This document shows, piece by piece, positions 34,127 to 43,352 of a stretch of 64,000 nucleotides of DNA. Both the position numbers and the translations under genes were made by a program. Below the pieces are notes generated by a model. It made no database searches. It was not told where the DNA came from and saw only the letters and a list, made by a program, of their open reading frames with translations. Every line of letters starts with the position of its first letter. Within the stretch, counting starts at the first letter, position 1. Origin of the DNA: Numida meleagris (taxonomy: Eukaryota > Chordata > Aves > Galliformes > Numididae); the NCBI RefSeq assembly GCF_002078875.1, contig NC_034438.1, positions 19,929,480-19,993,479 of the forward strand, read 5' to 3'.

Positions 34127-34200
34127 GCATGGATAGCTCAGTTGGTAGAGTGTGAGACTCCTAATCCTCAGGGTTGTGGGTTTGAGTCCCACGCTGGGCA
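34127..34200 (+). pseudogene. tRNA-Lys-like pseudogene
   Basis: The sequence aligns end to end with vertebrate tRNA-Lys. The A box 'TAGCTCAGTTGG' and B box 'GGTTTGAGTCC' are intact, as are the D arm and a perfect 5-bp T stem. Defects: two mismatches in the acceptor stem (positions 3 and 7), one extra C in the 3' side of the anticodon arm, and CCT where tRNA-Lys(CTT) has CTT. No CCA is encoded, as expected for a nuclear tRNA gene copy. A TTTT that could end pol III transcription lies at 34223-34226. I judge it a decayed tRNA-Lys copy that may still bind TFIIIC. Confidence 0.75.
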
Positions 34201-34990
34201 TCTGTCCCTGAATGATTAAATCCTTTTGTGATCAGTTAAAGGGATCAGACCTCAGGCCTGATATTCATGCATTTTTGGCTACCTGGCAGGGGCTAGTGGT
34301 TTGGCAGGATTTAAGCAATGTTTGGGAAACTGCTGTCTTTATTGATCGGACAGTCAGTGTGCAATTGCTCAAAGTAAGGGCTATTGCATTAGCAATGTGC
34401 TTGTGGCATGAGGTGCCTTGTAACATTGTCATGGGTTCAGCTTTTGCAGCTAGGCTGCTGGCTCGTATGGGCCAGGAAGGACATCCTAGCTTGGATGTGC
34501 CAGGCTTTTTTACTACTGGAAATGCTATTGCTGACAGAGAAGCCAGCATGCTTGTTTTTACAGTTCAAGAGGTTTGCGATTCTACCCTTTATGTGGGTGC
34601 CCGTGTGCTGGTAAGAATCTGTTCCATCCCTTTGTCTGTAGCCTGGGTTGTTGTTCACACATGCCCTCACTGTAATTCTACACCTAAGATAGGTGCAGGA
34701 GTTAACCCTTGCAGCCTCGGACCCATGCAGGTCTGGCAGACAGATTTCACTTGGGAACAGTGTTTCTTCCCCCCGCGCCTGGCTTGCAGTTACGATAGAT
34801 ACTTCCTCCACTGTTATCATGGCCACACAGCATGCGAAGTCCAAGTCAACTGTGGAACGTGTTAATTGCCTCCTTAAGGAAAAAACACATATCCTTGGGG
34901 AGGGGGAAGGATATAGGGGGAAGATACCTGTCGGCAGGCATTTTATGCATTGAATTATTTCAAACGTGGTGACAACAGGTGAACCCCTCA
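34201..34990 (+). pseudogene. Retroviral pol remnant (RNase H end and integrase)
   Basis: An open frame at 34212-34865 resembles the end of the reverse transcriptase/RNase H and the start of integrase of an alpharetrovirus-like element. Visible are the His/Cys zinc-binding end 'VVVHTCPHCNSTPKIG' and 'QVWQTDFTW', which holds the first catalytic Asp of the integrase DDE triad. A frame change follows. The next frame goes from 'WLAVTIDTS' and 'MATQHAKSK' directly to 'STVERVNCLLKEK', which carries the catalytic Glu. The stretch with the second Asp has been deleted. Further decayed integrase sequence runs to about 34990. Not functional. Confidence 0.8.
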
Positions 34991-35049
34991 CACAGAAGCT
35001 CATGCGGGCTCCTGGCCAATCATATTGAATCTCCCGCTTCTGACCACTT

Positions 35050-35225
35050 ACTTCCGAAAGGCCATATACGGGGTAGTTATACATCTTGTTATGAAAACAA
35101 AGAAGTACAGCCTCCCCGTCTTACGACACGGGTTCAAGTAAAGTAGGTCAACCAATAGCAAGCATATGGGGAAGGGCCTTCCACGTTACAGCCCGAGTGC
35201 TCTGTTATTCACCTAATACACAACA
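35050..35225 (-). mobile_element. Partial alpharetrovirus-like LTR (U3) on the minus strand
   Basis: On the minus strand the sequence TGTTGTGTATTAGG begins immediately after a polypurine tract, as U3 of a 3' LTR does. A CCAAT-like 'attggttgacc' follows. The LTR cannot be followed past about 35050, where integrase-like plus-strand sequence takes over. R and U5 are not seen. Together with the env remnant at 35.8-36.4 kb it forms the 3' end of a minus-strand provirus. Confidence 0.6.
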
Positions 35226-35239
35226 TTTCCCCCTCCCCG
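35226..35239 (-). promoter_or_regulatory. Polypurine tract (minus strand)
   Basis: The minus strand reads GGGGAGGGGGAAA directly before TG of the U3 sequence. The G-rich form followed by AAATG is the type seen in alpharetrovirus-like elements. Confidence 0.7.
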
Positions 35240-35302
35240 TGATCAATAAAATGTTATCCCGTGACAGCGCGACCGCAAACATGACTGCAAGTATCTTATC
35301 CC

Positions 35303-35553
35303 TGTAGTAGGCAGCGACCGAAAGTACGGGATGTGACGCATTAGGACCTCCCCTGCCTAGCACCTGTGGGCGTAGATGAAGCTAACGAGGTGATAAGGAA
35401 GCATATATAAGACATTGTAACGATGCAATAAACGCCATTTTGCCGCTCATCATATTGATGTGTGCATGCGTCAGGATGGTCGGGGACTAGGAGTAGTCCT
35501 TTCAAACAGGGTGACAGTTCACGAACGGAATATCCAATGTGGTGAACGCCACA
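35303..35553 (+). mobile_element. Solo alpharetrovirus-like LTR, copy 1 (6-bp target duplication)
   Basis: A 251-bp LTR begins TGTAGTAGG and ends CCACA. It is flanked by a perfect 6-bp duplication TATCCC (35297-35302 and 35554-35559). It carries a TATA box (TATATAA about 35404-35410) and AATAAACGCCATTTTGCC (signal at 35427-35432), closely matching the copy at 39738-39999. Six-base duplications and the AATAAACGCC signature fit the alpharetrovirus/EAV group. No internal sequence remains. It interrupts the 3' end of the minus-strand provirus between env and its polypurine tract, so it is younger than that element. Confidence 0.92.
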
Positions 35554-35720
35554 TATCCCTAAGCCTATCTTTTAACTAAGCTATCTACTATTAAAATTCT
35601 ATCACACATGCATAATATAAATGCATATGTCATTACTAGCTGTCCTAAAACTTACTACAAGCTTTCACACAGCCTATGGTGTTTTAGGCTGATCTAAAAC
35701 TTCATCATACACTGTAAGCA

Positions 35721-35748
35721 AAGTTTTCGTAGTGTAGTGGTTATCACG
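35721..35748 (+). pseudogene. Inserted 5' fragment of tRNA-Val
   Basis: Bases 35723-35748 match the first 26 nucleotides of vertebrate tRNA-Val (AAC/CAC type) with one difference (T for C at tRNA position 5). They include the whole 5' acceptor strand and the D arm with the A box. The piece, plus two A residues, is flanked by 9-bp direct repeats CTGTAAGCA (35712-35720 and 35749-35757). It therefore looks like an insertion of a truncated tRNA into retroviral env debris. No B box is present, so it cannot be a pol III gene. Confidence 0.8.
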
Positions 35749-35759
35749 CTGTAAGCATC

Positions 35760-36420
35760 GCTGTATGCATCCTACAAAGCAAGGTGTGCATAGCATTATA
35801 ACAATAAGCATTAGAAACCTTATACCTAATCCTCTAAGTATCTATGCAAGCCATGGTCCCAGTCCTCTAAACAAGGACCATAGCCAGCCCTTAATGGAAT
35901 CATCACCTATTCATGAACACCTGACTTTTGAGCCATGTCAAGCAAATAGACTCCATGTGGATGACAAGACGCTCAGAGTAATCAAGCCTCCTTGCTCATT
36001 TTCCATGCTGCACAAAATGCTGTTCTGGGTGTGCAGCACCAAGGCTAAGTCGAAAGCAGATGGTCACTTCGAAGAATGATTCTCGAAGAAATCTGCGGTT
36101 CCTTGTCAAGGTCTTCTTTCCGCTTGAGCTTGCTGGGCTTAGGTCCTTCCATCAGCAGTTCCTGCAAATAAAAACCTCAAGCCCTAACATCCATGGCCTT
36201 AAGCCTGAAGAGAGATCTATAGCTGCTCTATTCTACAAAAGCGCGTATCACACACTATTCAAATCTTCTAACATTACATCAAGCATCATCAGGTTAGCTT
36301 GCTTGACCATCCAGCAAGCCATTCTTTCTATTGACATGCTAAACAAAAGAAAGATACAAGGCAAACATAGCATAATGACATGAAATACTGCCAAAACCAT
36401 TTAAAGGATGAACACTTGTT
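35760..36420 (-). pseudogene. Retroviral env transmembrane-subunit remnant
   Basis: On the minus strand, stop-ridden but recognisable Env TM sequence appears in order. There is a heptad-type segment ('ACWMVKQANLMMLDVMLEDL', about 36330-36265), an 'NRAAID' segment, then later 'IKGWLWSLFRGLGPW'. These are followed by a hydrophobic anchor ('FLMLIVIMLC') and a Cys-containing tail near 35765. Several stop codons break it. This layout matches the alpharetrovirus-type TM and agrees with the polypurine tract and U3 downstream on the same strand. The surface subunit, if present, would lie above 36420 and is not recognisable. Confidence 0.65.
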
Positions 36421-37002
36421 TGGCCCATGGCCCAAGGCTACAATCTGGAAAAGAGTCCCTAAGGGTCCCATTCTGTGTGTAGCTGTAACTGATTAGAGAG
36501 AATCTTCAACTTTTGTATACTCTGATATATTGCTTTTGAATGATCTTGCAGCTATAGACACAACTATCTACTCCCTTAAAACTATCAGAATACCTCATTC
36601 TATCCCAAAATCATTCTATAGTACAGAGTCATCCCATTACCTGCGATTCTTTTCCAGGTTTTACCTTTACAAATTAAGAAAATGCCAATTAACAGGCTAA
36701 TAACATCATAACCAAGAATTACTGATAATGAAGTGGTAAAATAACACTAAAAGAGCTATTCCCATAAATTCTAGCACTGGTAACATCAAATCCTGTTCAT
36801 TCACATTCTATCCTACTACTAAAATAGAAGCAGCACACAGTAACCTAACTTATGCCTAATAATTCTAATTCTTGAGGCTGCATTGCTAACACAGGAAAAT
36901 CACCTACTTCACCATACCATTACTAGGGTTGTTATAATAACACCATCCTGTGAATAGTGCAGCCTTTTTCATCACTCACTGTAGTATCTGTAGTGCAACA
37001 GA
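36421..37002. other. Low-G (plus strand) sequence, possibly decayed env
   Basis: No frame or domain is recognisable. The plus strand is rich in A and C and poor in G, continuing the composition of the minus-strand env remnant. It may therefore be the decayed surface-subunit region. This is inference only. Confidence 0.3.
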
Positions 37003-37058
37003 CTGGATGATCTTGTAGATCTTTTCCAAACTAGCTAATTCTATGATTCTATGATTTC
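37003..37058 (+). mobile_element. CR1 LINE 3' tail
   Basis: The short terminal piece 'agactggatgatcttgtagatc' followed by 'ttctatgattctatgattt' is the CR1 3' UTR end with its octamers, in plus orientation. It is 5' truncated to about 55 bp. Confidence 0.88.
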
Positions 37059-37848
37059 TGTGTGAAGTGTAGCCCACAAAAGGTCTGCAACAACTTTTGA
37101 GACAACGTGCAGTGAACAGTACTGCCATGCTGGCATGTACTCTGCTATTATACACTTTCAAGTATCTCAGTCCTTCTGATTATTCATTTGCATATAAGAA
37201 GTGGATAATAAATTAATACACGCACTCTGTCAGCTTTCACTGTTCTGCAATTATGTTTCTTCCCCATAGCTTATCCAATACTTTTCTTCAATTTCTTAGT
37301 CTTAGAACCATAGAATCATAGAATCACAGAGGTTGGAAAAGACCTCTAAGATCAGCTAGTCCAGCTGCCCACCTACCATAAATGTTACCTACTAAACCAT
37401 GTTTCTTAGTACCACATCTACATGTTTCCTGAACACCTCTAGAGACAGTGACATCATCACGTTCCTGGGGTGCCTGTTCCAGTGCCTGACCACGCATTTG
37501 TAGAAGAATGTTTTCCTAATATCCAAACAGAATCCTCCCTAATGCAACTTGAGGCCATTCCCTCAAGTATTATTGCTAGTTATGCAAAAGAAGAGGCCGA
37601 CCTCCACCTTGTGACAACTTCCCTTCAGGTAGTTGTAGGGGTCTACTAGATCTCCCCTGAGCGTCTTCTTCTCCAGGCTAAACAATCCCAGTTCCCCCAG
37701 CTGCTCCTCATAAGGCCTGCACCCTCACCAGAGCTGAGTACAGGAGGATGATCACCCCCCTGTTCCTGCTGGCAGCACTAGATCTGATACAAGCCAGGAT
37801 GCCACTGGCCTTCTTGGCCACCTGGGCACACTTCTGGCTCATGTTCAT

Positions 37849-38660
37849 TCAAGCAATGACCAGTGCCCCAGGATTTTTTCCTCTGCACAGCCTTCCAGCC
37901 ACTGTGCCCCAAGCTTGTAGCATTGCTTGGGGTTGTTTTGACCAAAATGCAGGACTGGCACTTGGTCTTGTTGAACTCCATCCCATTGGTCTCAGCCCAA
38001 TTCTACAGCCTGTCCATCTCCCTCTGTAGGGCCTTCCCACTCCTAGGCAGATCAACATTTCTTCCCAGCTTGATGTCATGATGTCATCCACAATCTTACT
38101 GAGGGTGCACTCAATGTCCTCATCCAGACCATCAGTAAAGATATTAAACAGGACCAGCCTCAGTATCAGTCCCTGAGGAAGAACACTCAAGACTGGTCAA
38201 CAGCTGGATTTAACTCAATTCACCACCACTCCCTGGGCCCGGCCCTCCTGACAGATTTTCACACTGCAAAGGGTATGTCTGTTCAGGTCACGGGCTGCCA
38301 GCTTCTCCGGGGGAATACTGTGGAGACAGTATCAAGGGCTTTGCTGAAGTCTAGGTAGACTAAGTCAAGTGTTTCTCTCATCTACCAGGTGTGTTATTTG
38401 ATTATAGAAGGAAATCGGGTTGGTAAAACAAGACCTACCTTTCATGAACCCATGCTGTCTGGGCCTGATTCCCTGGTGGTCCCATACACTTCCTCTGGGC
38501 CCTCTCTGGTTGACCAGAAATGATGACAGATGGTGGAAAGTGGCTTGGCAATCACCTCCACCAGATTCCTCAGGACTCTCAGGTGGATTCCCTGTGGCCA
38601 CATGGACTTGTGGCAGTCCAGGTGCAGTAGCAGGTCTCTAAATATTTCTACCTTAATCAT
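37849..38660 (-). pseudogene. CR1 ORF2 reverse transcriptase remnant
   Basis: Fragments of reverse transcriptase appear in several frames on the minus strand. They include 'LLLHLDCHKSMWPQGIHLRVL' near 38600, 'RPRQHGFMKGRSC' near 38440, the AFDT region near 38330 and 'LPQGLILRLVLFNIF' near 38180. The catalytic C box is degraded ('SKIVDDIMTS'). Multiple frameshifts and deletions separate them. Inactive. Confidence 0.85.
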
Positions 38661-39176
38661 GGAGGTTTATTCTGCTCCCCATCTGAGAATTCCTGGTCAG
38701 GGGTAGAGTACCCCGAGGATAATTGGTCTGACTTTTAGTCACAGATGTAAAGATGGCATTGAGAATCAGCCTTTTCCTTATCCTCAGTGGTCACGTTCCC
38801 TGCTGCATCTAGTAAAGGATGGAGATTCTGCTTGGCCCTCCTCTTACTGTTAAAATATTTGTTAAAAATACTTTGTTGTCTTTTACTACAGTGGGCAGGT
38901 TGAGTTCCAGCTGGGCTTTTGCCTATCTAATTTTCTCCCTGCATATCCTAATAAATTCTTTGTACTCTCCCCAAGTTGCCCATCCGTTCTTCCACAGGTG
39001 GTACACTCTTTTTTTCTCCTGGAGTCTCAGCAAAAGTTCCCTGTTCATCCACACCAGTCTTCTTCCCTGATGGCTCATCTTATGCCACTGGGGGACAGCC
39101 TGCTCCTGCTCCTTTAAGACTTCCTTTTTGAGGAGAACCAGCCTTCCTGGACCCCTTTAGCCTTCAAGACTGAGTC

Positions 39177-39467
39177 TCAAGGGATCCTCCCTTCCAGAAT
39201 CCTGAATAGTTCAAAGTCTGCTAGCTGGAAATCAAAGGTAGGTGTTTTGCTGGCCCCCCTCCTGGCTTCACCAAGAATTGAGAACTCTCCATTTTCATGG
39301 TCACTCTGTCCAAGACAGCACCCAATCTCTGCATCTCCCACCAGTCCTTCTCTATTTGTGAACAGCAGGTCTAGTTGGGCACCTCCCCTCATAGAATCTC
39401 TCACCAGCTGCCTCAGGAAATTATCTTCCATACACTCTAGAAACCTCCTAGACTGCTCCTTCTGCAC
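39177..39467 (-). pseudogene. CR1 ORF2 endonuclease C-terminal remnant
   Basis: A 96-codon frame contains the C-terminal half of the AP-type endonuclease. 'GGAQLDLLFTNREGLVGD' (about residues 28-45) and 'CCLGQSDHENGEF' (about 49-61) include the conserved S-D-H catalytic motif, intact here. The N-terminal half, with the Asn and Glu metal ligands, is deleted just upstream where ORF1 sequence abuts. It cannot act as an endonuclease. Confidence 0.85.
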
Positions 39468-39488
39468 TGTGTTGTATTTCCAGCACTA

Positions 39489-39735
39489 TCAGGGAAATTG
39501 AGGGGAGTTCTCCTGGTCCTCTCGGTATCCCTTGATGACACTGAAGGGATGGAGGAAAACACCACTTGTATTCCCCTCCATCAGCTTACTGCCCCAATCC
39601 CCTGAAGACCCTTTTGATAGCTTCAGGCTTCTCTCAGCGGCTTTATCACTGTCAGCTTGAACTATCACTAAAGGGGTAATCAGTGAGTCAAACCAGACCA
39701 GGAAGTTTTTAGTAATGTCCCTTATCCAGGCCCCA
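39489..39735 (-). pseudogene. CR1 ORF1 esterase remnant (part)
   Basis: The minus strand shows the middle of the CR1 ORF1 esterase ('IVQADSDKAAERSLKL', then a decayed 'GVFLHPFSVIKGYRED'), corresponding to the region after the nucleophile block. The N-terminal part of ORF1 continues on the far side of the LTR at 39738-39999, for example a degraded nucleophile block near 40065 ('VVVIGNSILRRMEDPI'), again with N in place of the GDSL Asp. Confidence 0.8.
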
Positions 39736-39737
39736 GG

Positions 39738-39999
39738 TGTAGGTGGCAACCGAAGGTACGGGATGGGATGCGATAGGACAGGACCTCCCCTGCCCAGAGC
39801 TTGTGGGCGTAGACGAAGCGAACAAAGAGATAAGGGAGATAAGGAAGGATATATAAGACTTTGTAACGATGCAATAAACGCCATTTTGCCGCTCACCATA
39901 TTGGTGTGTGCATGCGTCAGGATGGTCGGGGACTAGGTGTTAGTCCTTGCAAACAGGGTGCAGTTCACGAATGGAATATCTGGTGCTGAGTAGTCAGCA
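39738..39999 (+). mobile_element. Solo alpharetrovirus-like LTR, copy 2 (6-bp target duplication)
   Basis: A 262-bp LTR begins TGTAGGTGG and ends TCAGCA. It is flanked by a perfect 6-bp duplication CCCAGG (39732-39737 and 40000-40005). It has a TATA box 'atatataag' (about 39849-39857) and AATAAACGCCATTTTGCC (signal 39873-39878), matching the copy at 35303 over nearly its whole length. It sits inside CR1 ORF1. The intact CR1 at 20165-20195 shows the unoccupied sequence 'ggccccagggaggcag', which confirms the exact insertion point. Confidence 0.95.
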
Positions 40000-40322
40000 C
40001 CCAGGGAGGCAGCACACTTCCCTCTGGGTAGGGACATATGGGGTCCTCCATTCTCCTCAGAATAGAGTTGCCTATGACCACAACCTTTCTTCTTCTTGGA
40101 GGACGCAGTCTTGAGGCATGGAGTTGACTGCCTGGTCCTAGACAACTTCCTGGGTGGATCTCCAACCACACCTTCCCTGACACAGAGCCTCCAATCTATT
40201 ATGGAGGAGTACCTGGGGAATTGAGGTTGGTAGGGAGGGGTTTTGCCTATGACACCGAGCTGGGACCTGTTTCCATTCCTCCCCATCTCTTAGGTCCCCT
40301 CTTCTGCCTGACAATGACAGGT

Positions 40323-40851
40323 TGTCATGGTTTTGTGATTTTCAGTTATTGGTATTCCACATCATAACATCAAGTAGTGGATGTACCTGGTTCTCAGAAG
40401 AGAAGGACTACTACATTCCCCACGGTACTTTGCTCCTCTGTTACCATTTTCCAGCCGGAGGGAAAAGATAAAAGCTCGCAGTATAAAAACTTGCAGATCA
40501 CGAGACCTCGTCCCTTTTTCCGCCGTCTCTCGTCTTGGCAGCACCTCGCTCTCCAGCCGTCTTATTGTCGGTAGTAGAGTAAGGCCTACCTTGATTTTGG
40601 GACATTCTCTCTCTCTGTATTGGATTGATCAGCTTAAATTGTAATTATATTGTATTATAATGTGTTGTTTTTCATTCTGATATCTTATTTAGTAAATTAG
40701 TTTGTTTCTCCTCAGATTGTTGCCGCTGTTCTTTGCTCTCAGGGCCATCTCCTTACCCTTTTCCCCTTTTCCCTTTTCCCGGGGCGTGGGCCTGTGGATC
40801 CCCTGTCCCCTTCGTCACGGAACCGGGCCGAATGCCCGTAAACCGTTGACA
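40323..40851 (+). mobile_element. Solo ERVL-type LTR, copy 2
   Basis: A 529-bp LTR begins TGTCATGG and ends GTTGACA, inserted in CR1 ORF1. The flanks are CAGGT (40318-40322) and CAGGG (40852-40856), a 5-bp duplication with one difference. It contains GATAAAAG and a TATAAAA box (40482-40488) in a short segment missing from copy 3. It is close in sequence to copy 3 (53489-54005) and more distant from copy 1 (30542-31103). Solo LTR without internal sequence. Confidence 0.9.
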
Positions 40852-41285
40852 CAGGGCAGGGGGTCTACCACTGTTAGGGATGTATCGCCCCGGTGCCTTT
40901 CTCACAGGTATGTCAGGGAGTTACTCCACAAATCTTTTTCCTGCTCACACTCTCTGGTGCTCCGTAACTTCTCCACCTCCTCCTTGAGTTCTGCCAACAG
41001 ACTGAGCAGATCATCCAGCTGCTCACACTTCACTCAGGTGGTACCCCTGCTGCCCTTCACCGGTAGCAGCAGGTTCAGGCACTCCCAGCATACAGAGACC
41101 TGAACTGCCACATTCTTGAGCAGGCCCTCTGTCTGGATCACCACATTCTTTTTTTGGTCAGACCTTTCTGCCTAGTGGAGACCACGGCTAGATTTGTAGT
41201 CTGGGTGGCAGCCAGTAGATGAGCTGGTCTCTCGAGTGTGAAGAGATAGCACGCCCTCCCTCCTCAAACTGTGTGCACAGACTCT

Positions 41286-43158
41286 TAAATTAAATGTATT
41301 GGCATGCATTTCTAATGTATATACCACAGATCAGAGTGTATTTCTATTTTGTTAGATCTTGACGTAAGCAAGACGCATTTAGTAAGACTTTTGTTGAAAT
41401 AATCCTCATGCTATGGTATGAAGAGATCTTTACTCCTATGCAATTGAAACAAGTCAACTTGAAATGCAGAGATTGTTTAGAATGCTAAATATGAGTTATG
41501 GTGAGGACAACTCTGTACTACATCACTATTTATTATTGTTAGATTTGCATTAAACACATTACAAATGTAGTTTTGGCTTCATCGTGCTATACATAATGAA
41601 GACAGCAGAAAACAAAAAAAAAGCAAACAACTGTTTAAAAACTTTTACTCTGGTAGAACAAGAATTAATATCTAAATACCTCATGGAGGGCTAAAGAAAT
41701 CAGGTTGTGTCTACTCTGTGTAGATGTGTCCAATTGTAACTTAAAAGAAAAACCCACCAAATTTAAATTTCACTTATTATTCACTGTATAGCAGAACTTC
41801 AAAACAGCTTCTCAATAAAGTTACTAGATTTTTTATTTGTGGAAAATTGAGTAGATATTCTTGGAATCACAGAGTTTCCAAATATCTAAAAAAACATTGT
41901 GTAAGTAGATTTTGGAAATGTGTGTTTCATGTTTATGTAGAAGCAAAGGCGTAGCATGTGAACTACCCTGGATGAGGTGAGTAGGCAGTAACGCTTGAAT
42001 CTGACAACAAAGTTGAGTTGTTGGATATTGTCTTTTGACAGTTCTGGCCCATAGTGAACATTATGCAGCTAAAGGAAACATCTCAGAAATATGATGCATC
42101 TGAAGATGGCAAAATCCCCACAGTGGGATATTCAGAAATAGTTCTTACAAGGGTACAGCCTTCTTCCAAAGAAGTATCCACTTAAACCTAGGCCAGTGAA
42201 TGTTTTCTCTCCAAATGACATTAATTCCTTTATTGTCCTTAAGGGAGTGAAAATTCTGCATTGACGTCCCACCCTCATTTGCACACTGAAGGAGTGGATC
42301 ATTTTCATAGTAGTCTCATGAAAAATACTATACTGTTTTCTTTATGTGATCCTGGAAATGTTTTGTTCTGTTTCCTGTACAAACAGTTGGCTTGGCTTTA
42401 TTTGTCTTTATATTACTCTACTGGAAATTATTTCAAATTGCATTTTCATTAATGCCCAGGTTTCAGCTATCATGGTAAGTTAACCATGGAAAGTAAAAAG
42501 TTGACAGGGTAATAATATGCCAGAGGTTAAGAAAATCACAAATATCTTGCATCTGATTTTATTTTATGTATCTTAGTTGCAAACAATTACTTTCTACGTT
42601 ATAGAGCAAGTTTGGATCTCAAGGTATTGAGATACCACTTGCCACCTCCAGTCTGTAATCAAAGAGTTTTGTTACTTTTCAGCTGATCTCATGTAATTAA
42701 AATATACAAGACTAGCCTTGGCAATGAGGATGGCTGCTAAAAGTTATTACAGACTGTATGACGCTGTGTAAAGCTAGGTACATAATGCTGCAATTTAACG
42801 GTAATTCTGAAATATGACAGTAAATTTGTATCTAGAAATTACAGTGACTACAGGTAATGATTATAAGACATCCAGTAAAGATCAATTCTTAAAATGAATC
42901 CTTCTTCATTTCTGTGTAATTGTTTTTTGCATACAAGTCATCCCCTGTATCTAGCTTATCTATGGATATCAACTCAGTTACCTTCTCACTGTTGCACTAC
43001 AAAAGCTGTTAGCAGGAAGCTGATAAGTCTGTGGAAATTTATCGGCTCTGTGATGAATTCTCATTGCTTTTCAATATGTATAACTGATAGAATAAAAGTC
43101 AATTATTTTGGACTTTTGTTTATTTACCTTCTCTTATTGCATCATGTTCTATCCTTCT
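41286..43158. other. AT-rich unique DNA
   Basis: No gene, RNA or repeat is recognised. The phrase 'ggaatcacagagtttccaaa' near 41873 weakly recalls a CR1 tail but has no supporting context. Confidence 0.55.
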
Positions 43159-43352
43159 TTACTCAGAGGGCAGTGAGGTGCTGGCACAGGCTGCCTAGAG
43201 AAGCTATGGATGCCCCATCCCTGGAGGCACTCAAGGCCAGGTTGGATGGGGCCCTGGGCAGCCTGAGCTGGTGGGGGGCAGCCCTGCCCATGGCAGGGGA
43301 TTGGAGCTCAATCATCTTTAGGGTCCCTTTCAACTCATGCCATTCTATGATT
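43159..43352 (+). mobile_element. CR1 LINE 3' end fragment
   Basis: This plus-oriented CR1 covers the end of ORF2 ('agggcagtgaggtgctggcacaggctgcc') and the 3' UTR through 'ccattctatgattct'. It is 5' truncated and close in sequence to the copy at 59252. The 184-codon open frame that spans it is a chance fusion with flanking DNA. Confidence 0.92.

Larger units (their letters stand above)
37309..41285 (-). mobile_element. Long CR1 LINE split by two solo LTRs
   Basis: On the minus strand it runs from ORF1 start (about 41285) through ORF1, part of the endonuclease, the reverse transcriptase and 3' UTR to terminal octamers at 37309-37325. Two LTR insertions interrupt ORF1 (39738-39999 and 40323-40851). 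The ORF1/ORF2 junction is deleted, so esterase sequence passes directly into the endonuclease C-terminal half near 39480. Without the LTRs it is about 3.2 kb versus about 4.5 kb expected for full-length CR1. It has many frame breaks. Its 5' end coincides with the 5' end of the copy at 20970, suggesting the natural element start. Confidence 0.88.

Noticed and set aside
33691..34155. 154-codon plus-strand frame across the CpG-rich block as a gene
   Set aside because: GC-rich DNA keeps frames open on both strands. It spans a CR1 scrap, the LTR-like block and the tRNA-like sequence.
36060..36383. 107-codon plus-strand open frame
   Set aside because: It is antisense to the env transmembrane remnant on the minus strand and explained by it.
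41860..41905. CR1 tail
   Set aside because: Only about 15 bases resemble a CR1 end and no flanking CR1 sequence supports it.
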